Source of the DNA: Ectobius pallidus
Lineage: Eukaryota; Arthropoda; Insecta; Blattodea; Ectobiidae
Assembly: GCA_964059195.1 (NCBI GenBank)
Contig: CAXKWD010000006.1
Span: 12,020,530 to 12,084,529, forward strand
Direction: 5' to 3'
Length of the DNA stretch: 64,000 nt
Shown piece after piece: positions 36,155-47,878 of the stretch. Numbering within the stretch: position 1 is the stretch's first letter; the number at the start of each line of letters is the position of its first letter. The notes beneath the pieces are model-generated. The model was given only the letters and a program-made list of their open reading frames with translations. It had not been told where the DNA came from and made no database searches. The translations under genes and the position numbers were made by a program.

Positions 36155-36630
36155 ATTTTAAATGAAGTGCATGATAGCACTGATACGTATGAACCTATAT
36201 TAAAATCTATTTTGCCTTATGCAAACTATAAATCTCATAAAAAGGCACACACAGACTTTAAAAACCCGAAATCAATTGCAGAAAGAACAAGAGGATACCG
36301 TGAGAGGATGAAAGTGACAAAGAAAAGGAAAATTGAAGAAAATACATGAAGTGTAACGGCCAAAACTGCAGCAGAACGCAAGAGAGAAAGCCGATCACGA
36401 AGAATAGCATTTGAAAATGCCCGTGAAGCATCAGTAAGTGAAGTGCATGATAGAACTGATACGTGTGAACCTATGGTAAAATCTATTTTGCCTTATACAA
36501 ACTATAATTCTCATAAAAAGGCACACACAGATTTTAAAAACCGAAATCAATTGCAGAAAGAGCAAGAGGATACCGTGAGAGGATGAAAGTGACAAAGAAA
36601 AGGAAAACTGAAGAAAATACATAAATAAAT
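36155..36630 (+). pseudogene. Duplicated coding-like segment inside the TIR element
   Basis: Two copies (about 36,155-36,350 and 36,435-36,625) share a frame reading SIAERTRGYRERMKVTKKRK in the first; the second is shifted by a deletion. Between them a related TAAERKRESRSRR-like reading appears. The basic AER-RYRER-type pattern is seen in proteins of arthropod DNA transposons, but I cannot name the domain. Stops and the frame shift indicate decay. Confidence 0.4.
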
Positions 36631-38259
36631 AAAGTTTTACTTCTGTCGCGTGGCGTTCCACGCACTCTTTTTTTATGTGACCTATTAACTCTTTCAGAAC
36701 TTGAAATTTTACATTGTAATAAGGCAGTCATCAGGTAAAAACTTCAGTGGGCTATTAAGTTTAAAATTGATAGAGAAAAGTTCCGTGGAATACCTGGTTT
36801 CCATGAATTACAAACATAACAGATGAACAAAAAATCCTCAAGTTTTTACTTAAAGCAATACTATATTAATCTTACATCTCCGCTTTTATACAATCCATGA
36901 GACGAAGCATTTATACGTCTTTAGCCGTGAAAATGTTAAGCTGATTTATATCGCCAGAAATGAAACTACTAGAACATTTTTCATCGCATTTTGCTCTTGC
37001 ACGGATGTTATCGCATCCATCCTTTTGGATTCTATAATATCTTTATATGTTTCCCAAGACAATTTCAATCAGGACATCCTTGTCCTCTTCGGAAAAATTT
37101 AGGGAACGATCCTTTTTCTGCTTAATTTCGATCATATTTTCCCTTCCTTTCGCACAGCACACGGTCTGAATACGAAGGAAAACAGAGTAACAATGCTCTC
37201 GCCTCGCGATACTCAGCTGTTTCTGCGATGTTGCCAAGCGTTCGTGTATGAACTAGGATTAAAATTGATCTTCGATTAGTTGATCTTAGATCAGTGTTAT
37301 ACAATACGACTCGAGCCTGAACTCAGATCATTTTCTGAACTTCGATCATAATTGATCTCCAGTCAGTGATGTTTATACAATCGGCCCTATATTTATTAAC
37401 ACTGACTTCGCTTTTACATAAATTGAAGGAATTACGTAATTTTACTCTTAATTATATTGTTTAACGTTAAAAATATAAATAAACCAACAAAACTTATCTT
37501 ATGCTACCATATGGACACACAAATTCCAAATGAAACGATTAAAATGAACCACAGATTCATGACCCTTACCCAAATCATGCATGAACAATTTTATTATAAC
37601 GATAGATAATTAAAAAAAAACTAAAAACCTGGTTTCGAGGTGTATTTCACGATCAAAGTGCGCCACCCGGAGGAAAAAAAAGACCTCAGATTAGAGTTCC
37701 CTAGCCCAAAAAATACCCGCATAGTGTTTTTCGTCCAAATCATTCCATGTTTTCCCATTAAGGCTTTGCCCGCGAAACTTGTAAGCTGTAAAGAACATAT
37801 TGATTAATTCGAACATTTGGATTAAAAGGTTGAATTTACTGATTATTTTACATGGTCTAAAAAAAAATTGAGATACATAATTTACTCAAATATAAATTTT
37901 AATACCTTCTCTAATTTTCAAAGTCTTGTTTCATTTATTTCCAAAGCCTTATGTGAAGATTGCCAACAATACACTGTTGTCAAGTGAACTGTGATTTGGA
38001 TTTGATAATTCTGTGTAAAAAGGGATTAAGTATTCTCAAAAACATTTGATTTTTGGCATTTAAAATCAAAACTTTTCAAAAATCCTCTTACATTATGAAA
38101 CGAAAGTACTGTCAAAATTCCAAGTCTCTACCTTTTATTTGTTTAGGCTCTACGTTGATTCTCTGTCATTAAGTCAGTCAGGACAAAGCCTCTTATATAT
38201 ATATATATAGAAGATGAACGCAAAATAAGGCTTTAGCAAACGAATCTAGTATTGCGGCG

Positions 38260-38472
38260 AACTCTACTGAGTTAACTGAGTTTACAACTTCCGGGCTGTG
38301 TGGCCGTGGTCTATGAGTGTCTAGTGCTGACGCAGTTGACAGCCGACCATCCAGCTAGACACATCGCTCTGAAGATGCCCGACGCAGCTCGCGGCGAAAC
38401 GTCAGCACTAGACACTCATAGACCACGGCCACACAGCCCGGAAGTTGTAAACTCAGTTAACTCAGTAGAGTT
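38260..38472. repeat. Perfect 73-bp inverted repeat with hammerhead-like loop
   Basis: Arms 38,260-38,332 and 38,400-38,472 are exact reverse complements over 73 bp, separated by 67 nt. The loop contains CTGAAGA followed by a short GCC/GGC stem and GCGAAAC, which resembles the CUGANGA...GAAAC core of hammerhead ribozymes. The U expected before the cleavage site is absent, since the left arm ends in GACGC. Confidence 0.8.
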
Positions 38473-38719
38473 AACTACAGGGGGCTTAGTAATGCGAACT
38501 TCATACGTTCCCGCCCACCCTAGTCGTAAAATATACACAAAATTATTATGGAATTTATTTCTAAAATTCAAGATTTCTAATTGACAAGTTTTACTATGCT
38601 TGTTAATAGACAATGAACAGTAAAGGCCGTAACATATAAAATTGAACTTATATTGGGAAGCTTTTTGTAAACAATAATGCATACGAGTTAGTATTTATGA
38701 AAAGCTTGTGAAAATATGA

Positions 38720-40005
38720 GTATTAATCCCGAGGAAATTTCAATCCAAGCCAGAGACAATGAATTGGAGCTGGTGCCAGCAACATCACGGCAGCAGTTGT
38801 AGACTATGAGAAGGAATATATTGCATTTAAATACTGGTGCATCCATGGTAAGCAATGTTTCTCTTGTGATCCAAGCTGTGAAAAGTAGTTGGTTTATATT
38901 TGTTGTTATATGATGAAATAGGCTTCCGTATTTTGCGAAAAACCCTGGTAAAGTTTCTTATTATCATAAAGAAAAAAGTTGACTTAAGGTTGTTTTTATG
39001 ACCAAATACAGTCGGTCAAATAAAAAACGTCGGGACTCGTATGCAGTTAAAATTAAAGTTTTAACGCATTAGTTCACAAGTTTCCTATAAAAAAACATAA
39101 AATACAGGCCATTCTCGGAACATATGAGGCCATGCGACAGGAGGGAAAAAATGAACAAAGAGGGAAAAATGAACAACGCGGAAAGCGCAACACACGATAT
39201 TCAACTTAATGTATTGTCATAATTATTTTGCTTTGTGTCATCGCCACATACAAATGCTAAAGTGAGAGAAAGTGTAGTTAGGGCTGTAATTGACCTGCAT
39301 TTTTCGGCCTCTGAAGCAGCGAGAAGGTTCCATATTTATGAAAGAGCAGTTCAGAAGTAGGAACGTCACTATAATGCGACCGGAAGTTTTCATAGGAAAC
39401 GTGGATCTGCGGAAGGCCGCGTATTTCGATGCTATATTGGTTGCAGAAGTTGAGCGTAAGTTATTGATTTTGCACTACAAGTACCGGTATTATAAAATAA
39501 AATCTTTAAAAAATGCTCCTTGAATAAACATATTCCTCGCGAATCTATTAATTATTGATATTATAAAAATTTGCAACCAAGAATATGGCGGATTTGAGGC
39601 ATATAGCCACAGCTTTCTATACATGTTTGTTTTGGAACAAAACTGACTAAGTAATCAAGAAAATACATGGATAGACAAGAGGCATGTGTGAACCTAACCT
39701 TAAGTCTTTCTGTACATGCGCATATGCTCGTTCATGATACTTTATAAAATAACGCCCGACGTTTTTTATTTGACCGACTGTACATGCTTAAATCCATGTT
39801 AAAGTTGGTTTGACTGGTCAATGCCATCTGGGTTTTGTTTATGGATTGCCATGACGACCTTAGCATCCTAGGCCCATAAAACTTCATTTTGAATGCATTT
39901 TGCATGCAGTGTTATGCAATTTTTGTGTACTAGGTTGCTAAAATGACATTTTTTGGCGTGTTACCAGTCCGACAAGCAGCTGTTTTAGAGAGCGTGAACT
40001 AAAAA
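38720..40005 (-). repeat. Repeat B, copy split by a mariner MITE
   Basis: Reverse complement of 16,980-17,480 in two parts (38,720-39,008 and 39,781-40,005) with the MITE 39,009-39,780 between them at a TA. Confidence 0.75.
39009..39780 (+). mobile_element. Tc1/mariner-type MITE with transposase HTH remnant
   Basis: Termini CAGTCGGTCAAATAAAAAAC and its inverted counterpart (ending 39,780) are 28-bp near-perfect repeats flanked by TA. The empty site can be read in the repeat B copy at 17,215. Internally, 39,255-39,430 reads, with one frame change, a helix-turn-helix segment (SASEAARRF, then TGSFHRKRGSAEGR), similar to the N-terminus of Tc1-like transposases. The DDE domain is deleted. Confidence 0.85.
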
Positions 40006-40059
40006 TTGATTTATACTATCAAAATTTAAAAAAAGAGTATTTATTAAGTGCCAGTATGA

Positions 40060-41860
40060 TACTTTATGAGATTGTGTGTGGGGACGAAAAATGTCTGTCC
40101 ATCTGTCCATCCGTGTGTCTGTACGCGCCATAACTCAAATGAGCTTTTTCGGATTTTCATGAAACTTGGAAAACATATTATTTTATAATGTCCATGGGAA
40201 GAACCCTATTGAACCAAATCGGTTCACCGGTTGTACCCCCCCCTTTTGAACCATCATCCTTTTTATCATCACCTCTCCTCTTCTTCTTTCTTCTCTGGAC
40301 ACTCGTGGAAGTTGCTACCCAGAGGGAACCTGTGTCCTAAAGGAGGGAACAATCACAAAACCCGCAAACTACAATAAATAATACTCCGCTACCTTTTCAG
40401 TTTGCTATAACAATATTATATTTTGCTTCAAACACATATAATATGCTGGGCCAAACTAAACATTAAATAAACAAACCAGCTCTCTGCCTAACACAAACAT
40501 GCTCTAGCCATTATATAATAATAATAAATATGCACTCACCCTAATTTATCAAACATCCGTACCGGCCGGTGATCTCACATGTCGCCGATCTCACTCCTTT
40601 TCATACAATTTATTCATATTCCACTCTATTCCTGAAAATAATTCTTTAGAACACTGAAGGCCTAACACACAGTTCTCACCCTTGGGAAGCCTTCATCCTA
40701 AATTCCCAAGCAGTGAGGAGAAACCAATCAAGAAGCAGATCTTTCTTATTTAAACATTAAGTGCCGCTGCTCCGAAATTAATTAATACTACGGTACTTTA
40801 AATTACCTTTGTTCCAATCCAGAATCATAACATACAATCGGGCAGCAAGACTAATTTCTTAATTTTAATTTATCTCGTGGCCTATTCCGAATCTTCAAAA
40901 ATGGCTGCTTACGAGCTTGAATCTGACCACGGCGATTATTTTAAACTCGCATGATGAACGAAATAATCACTATGCACCCTAACTAATTACCTGAAACACT
41001 TAAATACGTTTGTCTGCACTCACACGCTATGTGGTCACAAGTAGACTTTCTTAAATAACAGTCAACTGCCTTTTATCCACGGAGCAGCATGATGCACATT
41101 TACAATGATCGCCATCTTAACCAGTTCTGAAGAAACCGGAAGGATAATGCTCGCATGCGCAAGACTTCATTTGTCTTCACGATGCGAGTCCAATAATACG
41201 ATAATTTCTCATACTGGCTCACGGTACCGGGGTAATGCCCAATTTAGTGCCTATTTTAATAGATTATAACTCAAATACGCTGTATCGGATTTCCATGAAA
41301 CTTGGTACACGCATTTATGAATCCCTGAGAAGTACTCTATTGAATTTCAACCTAATCTGTTGACCGGTACCGGAGTAAAACCCAATTTAGTGTATTTTAA
41401 AAGAGCAATAACTCAAATATGCTTTATCAGATTTTTATGAAACTTCGTACATGCATTTATAATGTCCATGGGAAGACGTCTATTTATATTCGACTAAATC
41501 GGTTGGCCAGTACCGGAATAATGCCCAATTTAGTGCCTTTTATGTTAATATATAAGAAGTCGCGATAACTCAAATATGCTTTATTGGATTTTCCTGAAAC
41601 TTTGTATACCCATTTATAATGTGCATGGGAAGACGTCTACTGATATTGGACCAAATTGGTAGACCGGTACAGGAGTAAAACCCAATTTAGTGTCTATTTT
41701 AAAGACGCGGTAACTCAAAAACGCTTTACCGGATTTTTATGAAACTTGGTATAGACATTTATAATTTCCATGGGAAGACGTCTATTGATATTGAATAAAA
41801 TTGGTTGACCTGTTTCAGAGTAATTCTCAATTTAGTGCCTATTTTATGGTAATATACGTA
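40060..41860 (-). repeat. Satellite-like tandem array, with a 1-kb insertion
   Basis: Inverted relative to 15,715. One unit with its GTCTGTCC tail lies at 40,075-40,235. Then comes unrelated sequence (about 40,236-41,215), then about four further units to 41,860, each with TTGGTNNACCGGTACCGG, CAATTTAGTG and CTCAAATACGCT-like words. The insertion has no recognised coding sequence and no clear target duplication. Confidence 0.7.
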
Positions 41861-42767
41861 TTCGAAAGAATTTATGAAATGCAAATCAGTTATCATGACA
41901 ACGTAACCTATTGTTTTACTGTGATCTTATAAGACTTTGGCAATTAAAATACAGTTAGCTATGACAAATAACACTATTGGTTTACATGCGCTTATCCAAC
42001 TAGACCGTTAAACTGACCCAGGTGGCCGAGATGATAACGTCTTCGCTTCACATTCTGGAGTTCCATGGTTCAAATCCCGAAACCGGCCAATTTGACTTTT
42101 TTTGTATTCCGCATATCATAATTGCTATCATAACTGATTAAACAAAAACATACTGGCACTTTGTTACATCAGTTTACCTGATTTTATTTATACTTGTCAT
42201 ATCCGATGTCCGCCTTCATTATAAAATAGGGTTTATAAGGTCTGCACGAAAAAAATAGTTATAAGAGACTTAATGTTTCCCCGGCGTTGGATAAGTATCA
42301 AGGCTATGCTCACTTCTTCCCAAAATAAGGCTGCACAATAAATAGCAGCCAAAAGTTCGGATCCAGGCTGGAATCCCGAGAAGAAGTATACAAAAAATAA
42401 TTACTTTATTTTCCATGGTAACCAGAACATTAGAGAGAGACTATAGCATCCTATGATCCTTGTAATAAATAAGAGACCCCAGAAAGTATGTGTAGGCCCA
42501 GGCCTATCTCGTTTATTATTCATTCTATTGAAATGTTACAAATATCAATACAGAACTAAAAAAATCTTATTTTACAGGTATGTGTATAAGGTCTGATAAA
42601 ATTTGGTAATGAGTGTAGATTTAAATATAGAGATAAGTAGAGGTTCTAACATTTAAGGGCTTCGACCATAATTAGTTTTGCCTAAAGTATTCTCCTGGTT
42701 CTATAGGTTCTGTGTGTATAGTCTGATAAAAGTTGGTGAAAGAATATAGAATGAATTAAAGATCATA
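41861..42767. other. Non-coding, with a SINE family-1 head at 42,018-42,090
   Basis: The tRNA-like head (GTGGCCGAGATGATAACG, GGTTCAAATCCC) stands alone. The rest shows no gene. Confidence 0.5.
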
Positions 42768-42775
42768 TCATAGGG

Positions 42776-43171
42776 CAATGGTTCCCAACATTTTTCAGCT
42801 GGCGACTCACCTTTCCTTATCGGAATACCTTCACGGTCCATCGGTCCATGGTGGAGTAAAAAACCTTATTTGTATCGTATCCGTTCCTTATGTATATGTA
42901 ATTTACCATCAAATATTGCAAATACATATAAGCTTATATATGAGTGACTGTGTGAATGTGTGAGTAATCTGGGAGGGATGTAGTAGTACTGTTGTCTGCC
43001 CCAGATGTCAAAAATCACGAACTAAGAAAACAATCAAAACACAATTTGATTTGTTTCGATTTTTCTTATCTTTTCTGTTGGTTTATTCGATGGTTTCTGA
43101 TAGTTTTAGGATCGAGTCACGAGTACGACCCACTTTTAACCCTCCCGCGACCCACCGGTTGGGAACCGCTG
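42776..43171. mobile_element. Non-autonomous hAT element, TSD TCATAGGG
   Basis: Termini CAATGGTTCCCAAC and, inverted, CAGCGGTTCCCAACC are flanked by exact 8-bp duplications TCATAGGG (42,768-42,775 and 43,172-43,179). 396 bp, no transposase. Confidence 0.9.
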
Positions 43172-43179
43172 TCATAGGG

Positions 43180-44529
43180 TATTAAACATATAAAAGGTGG
43201 CTTGTTTCGAAATTATTTTGGCTTAAAAAGTTCTCCTGCCTCTATAGGATCTGTGTGTAAAGTTTAATAACACATTATTAAAAATGTAGAATTAAATGAA
43301 GATCTTATAATAAGGGTTGAAACATTTATGGGTTGGTAAATGTTGCTTAAAATTTCCTCTGTGCAATGTTTCAATCCAAGGATGTAGATTTTAACATAAT
43401 AGGGATTGGAAATTTCATGAGGGTTGGTTTATTCGATTATTACTGACCTCTAAAATTGTCCGGCCTACAGGGTACATGTGTAAGTTTTTGTAGACATTGA
43501 ACAAAGCATACAGATCCGTATAAATAAAATATTATACGCGGAGGTTGAAAATAAGAGAAAGGATGATTTGTTTGAATATTAATGTTGCCTTTTTTCCCGG
43601 TTAAAGAGAGTACGTGTTCAAAATTTCGTACAAATCGGTCAAAGCATGTGTATTTGTATGAAAGACAAACATACATTCCACTGTTTTTATAATACAGTGA
43701 ACGCCGCTTAATGTAATCGCGGATAATATTGTCAATCGGGTAATGTTATCATTTTTATGCAGTCCCGTACGCATTAATACTGATACATTGAAAAAATGCT
43801 GTTTATTGTGATCAAAGATTCGGTTTGTGTTATCACATTTTCTTTTTTACGGTTTTATTTCCTAGCACTGTACGTCATTTAAAATTTCGTTTTTAAGGGT
43901 TTCGTTTCCAACTCAACTGAATTGTGTTATATTCTGGAAGTAACGGTAGGCCTACTGTTCCCAGCTCACAGTTGGAGGATCTGGCATTGCCTAACTTTCT
44001 CTTTTAAGCAATAAAACATGTTTCACCCCACAGTTAAGCTGCAGCTTTTGATTTATGAAGATAACAGTGTTGGCATGCAGTGATGGCTAGTGTAAAATGA
44101 AAAGACTTGAACAGACAGATATTTTGCTACGCGGCGTTCACCACGGATCAGTATGGATAGACTTCCAAAAAATTCGAAACTCGTAACTCGTAACCCGTAA
44201 CTGAGTATGGAATATTGGTTAATGAACTCAGAAGGAAAGTAAAAACAATTAAAAACTTTGTTATTGGTTGAAAAATAGTTGCTGAGTATTATGAGTGGTT
44301 CAATGATTCACAGTTACGTATCTTTTGTGAATAAATATCTTTTAATGCTGTTTTGTAGTGTATTATCTTATTATGCGAATTAATAACCTTAATTTAATTC
44401 CTTCGGCTACTGTTATCAATTGGTTAATATTATGAGATTAGATGAGTGCCGAACTGATCTCAATAAGCGAAGTGCACTGTATATAGATGACGTAATACTT
44501 GAATCTTTGTTGTCATATTCATTAAATTT
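43180..44529. other. Non-coding; possible pogo-like MITE at 43,696-44,145
   Basis: CAGTGAACGCCGC after TA at 43,694 is mirrored by GCGGCGTTCAC at 44,132-44,142. The right terminus is imperfect, so the element is tentative. A 140-bp unit with ACCTCTATAGG-type words repeats at 42,560, 42,690, 43,200 and 43,350. No gene. Confidence 0.45.
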
Positions 44530-44534
44530 GACGC

Positions 44535-44955
44535 CTTCCTTCCTTTCTTTCCTTCTTTATCGTAGTTTTACCTCTCCCTTTTAGGACTTAAGGGACCCAC
44601 GCCGCCCGGGCCTTACAGGGCCGCGACCTGTCGAGAGAGGGACTATCTTTGGATCACATAATACTTTTTGATCAGACAAGGACATGGAGAGCCTCCCCGG
44701 ATGAGTGATCAGCCCAATGCCGGGGCCACACGAACACATAGGACGAGACACACCATTCACACACACACACTGAGAACAAGGCGAGGTTGGGATGAAGATG
44801 ATAATGACGGCCAGATGATATCTGGGGACCACAAGGGCCGAAAGTTACCCGACATTTGTCTCACAGGTGAGGAAAACCCCCGGAAGAACCCTCGCCCAGG
44901 TAACTTGTCCCGACCAGGAATCTAACCCGGGCCCGCTGCGTGGGAGGAGCGAACG
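44535..44955 (-). repeat. tRNA-derived SINE, family 2
   Basis: Reverse complement of the family-2 consensus, with its (GAAA)n-derived tail at 44,535-44,565 and head ending about 44,955. Open frames on both strands are by-products of G+C-rich SINE sequence. Confidence 0.85.
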
Positions 44956-45031
44956 TGAAGTCCTTCCTTCGGATCAAAATACTGGATTAGAACAGGAAAT
45001 GTTTAAAAACACGTATTTGTTAATTAATAAC

Positions 45032-46055
45032 TAGGGACCGGATTTGTAGGTTTTTGAAAACAATGTTTTTGGTTTTCCATTAGGTGAAATAGTTTTTTTT
45101 TTAGGTATTTGTCCAAAATATCTTTTTCGGGTAGAATAATTGGTTTAATGAATTTGAATGTGCTACATAGGATTCAATACATAATACTTTTAAAGTTTAA
45201 CAAACAAAATTGAAATAAGATTGCCTCACATTTCCTGGTTACAGTAGCCTATATCACTAAATATCTTTCAAGATTCCCAACTGAAGTTCTTCCTGTTATC
45301 TCTTAGTTAATAGTTAATTCTGTATCTAGACACTACCCTTCTTAGGATTCGAATCCGATGCTTCTAATTTAGTGAGTAAAATACTTTATGGATGGATGTG
45401 GATAATGTGAAACTGATTATTTTCATTTCTTCGGTTGTTACGCATGCTAACCGCACAACAGATCAACTAGGGACGAAAACTTCCCCCTTTCTAAAAAATT
45501 AAATAATACTTACGTGTTTCTGCCAGAAACAATCGCCAATCCACTGCCGTAATAAATCGATTTCATTTGTTTCGGCATAATTAACACGTCTTCTTAAAAC
45601 TCACAGTGTGACCACTCAGTATGAATAGCAGGGCAGTACTGAAGGCAAACAAGCGCTTTAAAACACAGAAATCTAAGACACGGCAACAATGGTTGTTCGT
45701 ACGAATATTTTAAAAGGAATACGCCGGTACTCTTTTCCTCTCTTGATACTGTCCATCCTATACGACAATGGGTTGAACGTAACGCTGGTGGTATTAATTT
45801 CTATCCGACAAAAATTATTTTCTCTCCACAAAATGTCGATTTCTCAACTGACAAAAGAAGTAGCCTAAATTAGATATTTTAGGTTTCATATCCCGTTTAG
45901 GTGTATTTAGGTTTTTATACCCCATTTAGGTATTTTTAGGTGCCACAGAATTAATGTGGGTGAATCCTATGGACGTGATTCGAAAAAGTGTATAAGCGTT
46001 TTTTGTTTTGGAAGTAAGGAAAAAAATAGGTAAAAACCTAAGAATCCGGTCCCTA
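45032..46055. mobile_element. Non-autonomous hAT-like element, TSD TTAATAAC
   Basis: Termini TAGGGACCGGATTTGTAGG and, inverted, TAGGGACCGGATTCTTAGG are flanked by exact 8-bp duplications TTAATAAC (45,024-45,031 and 46,056-46,063). Subterminal GGTTTTT/TTTAGGT words repeat at both ends (45,050-45,110 and 45,880-46,040). 1,024 bp, no transposase. Confidence 0.88.
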
Positions 46056-46063
46056 TTAATAAC

Positions 46064-47609
46064 ACGTACCAATCAGATTGCACCATCTGCATGCATATGG
46101 ACTGTGAAGAGTACAATATTACATTCATGGCAAGATTATTATTACGTGGCTGTAATTTAAATTTACCGAAATTTTCAGATTTTGTAACATCAAACCAGAA
46201 TCGTGGTCTTTTTTATCTTTCCGGCATGGACATGTTCTTAGTATGGGTACCACTTCTTAAAGATTTTTTTCCTAAGTACTGTCCCTACCTTCTGCCACCC
46301 TAATCCTCTTCGACCTGTCAATCAGTGAATAGAAAAGTAATTAGTCTTATTCACACTTGTCTGCAGCCCAGTACAATGTTGCCAAACACGTACCACAGCA
46401 CTATTACTTCACTTGAAGTGGCTAATGACAGTGGAAACACTGGGGAAACCCACGCGACTACAAGAGCACCTGTTCTTTGTCGGTGTTGGTGTCGGCGCAG
46501 ATTTTCGGATTAGGGAACAATGCTATTATATTACTTTGTAGACAGATGATGGTTGGGACGAGGTCTTCTTAAAATGGCACGAACAATACACTACACAACT
46601 CCGGATTATAATAGGCAATCCCACGAGAGTTGACGAGTTGATGATAGATTCGCGACTGCGCAGCAGGAGCAAATTTATCTGAGGCAACTCGTCAACTCGA
46701 GTTGGATTTATTAAAGACTATTCCATGAATAAAATGTAGCGGATTATATAAATAATAATTACTTTCGTGCTTTGTTGTGTAAAAACAAAAATAACAGTTG
46801 TGAGACCACGGCATACTTTGAATCAACCATCCATGAATCGATTTGAGCTACCGTGATGTAATCAGTCCTACCACCAGTGTATATAAGACATAGTTAACTT
46901 CATTCAGGTAAGCTAAGTGCAGAACAGAATAAAAGCACACGAACTGGCTTGCACCGAATCGAAATTGTGTTTTTAATCAATGCACATTTCCATTATTTCA
47001 ATTTCCAAACAAGTTATGTTGCATAAAATAATCTGATTTCATGCCGCTTAGTGGCAGCATTGACTATTAATCACTGCACACTGATACTCGCGTGTCCAGT
47101 AACGAGCAGCTGGTTTTACCGCGATAAAATACCCTCCAGGCGATTCCTACAAGAATATTGCTAGATAAACGGCCGCGATTGGTCTATATCCGAAGAATTG
47201 CTAAACGCTATTGGTCAATATCAAACACGCGGCGTATGAGTTGAATAGTCCGTGAAATTCGTGACATGAGCTATTCAATGTGTAACCACTTACCTTTCTC
47301 CCTTGTGAATCCAAGGATTTTCTTCATAATGATTATTCAGTACGTTTCTATGGTTTTAACTTAATATTAAAATGTATAGTTTCTATAGTTTTCACGCAGC
47401 TCTCTGAACTTCGTTGACTTACTTTTATAATGTTCATGTAATGAACAGAGTTGTTGTCATAAACCTGCAAATGTGAAGATTTTAGTGAGTTAACATATGC
47501 ATGTACTAGTGCAGTTAAATTCCCATAGGCAAAGGACGCCTATATTACAGGTATTAGAGTGCGTTTCACGTAAGGGTTGGCCAATCGTGCGGGTTTCTGC
47601 GTCGCGGCT
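46064..47609. other. Non-coding, no features called
   Basis: No supported gene. A GTTGACGAGTTG hairpin (46,629-46,697) is the only visible structure. Sequence from about 47,560 onward may already belong to the palindrome arm described next, but its mate lies beyond the window end. Confidence 0.45.
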
Positions 47610-47878
47610 GGCACAGCTCCAACTCCCGAGCGATCGGGTGAAATATCAACGCAAATAAAGCCGCTAACGGTGTAACAATTATAGTTAAAATTTCAATGAA
47701 AATAAACACGTACCTCATCACAAAATATGTTGGAAATGTCCTTCTCTTGCATCCACACAACATTGGCACCTTTTCAGGAAATTTTCTTTCACGCACTAAG
47801 CTCAGCTTCCGAGATAGAGTTAATTTCTCTTGTGATGTTCTCTTTAAGTTCTTCTAATGTATGGGAAATTGACCTATA
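47610..47878. repeat. Left arm of a host palindrome flanking the Polinton
   Basis: From GGCACAGCTCC (47,610) to the target duplication, this is the inverted counterpart of 63,687-64,000 with about 85-90% identity by eye and several indels. Blocks such as GAAGTTCAGCTTCCGAGATA-like and TTCTTTCACGC are shared. The left target-site copy CCTATA is 47,873-47,878. Confidence 0.85.

Larger units (their letters stand above)
34081..37387. mobile_element. TIR element with GGGCCGATTGTATA ends, TSD TAT
   Basis: Ends GGGCCGATTGTATACAC and, inverted, GGGCCGATTGTATAAAC are flanked by TAT on both sides (34,078-34,080 and 37,388-37,390). Subterminal regions on both sides are rich in GATC words (GATCTTGGATCA, GATCTCAGTTC, GATCATAATTGATC), likely transposase binding sites. 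Inside are a copy of repeat A (35,040-35,480) and a duplicated segment (36,155-36,350 and 36,435-36,625). I find no intact transposase. Superfamily uncertain; a 3-bp target suggests PIF/Harbinger. Confidence 0.7.
33984..38214 (-). mobile_element. Helitron interrupted by a 3.3-kb TIR element
   Basis: On minus the 5' end is TCTTCTATATATATATAT (from 38,214, after host A). The 3' end is GCGGGCGAAGCCGCGGGCAC followed by CTAG at 33,984-33,987. Removing 34,081-37,387 rejoins sequence similar to 6565-6650. It may be a composite of two Helitron families, since the 5' type matches family 1 and the 3' type family 2. Confidence 0.6.

Noticed and set aside
38333..38399. Active hammerhead ribozyme
   Set aside because: Reported only as resemblance; the U before the cleavage position is missing and stem I is not evident.
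38300..38584. 94-codon plus-strand frame as a gene
   Set aside because: It is read through the perfect 73-bp inverted repeat; the frame is a by-product of its G+C content.
44581..44925. Overlapping 83- and 85-codon frames on both strands as genes
   Set aside because: They lie within a family-2 SINE and are not kept in the other copies.
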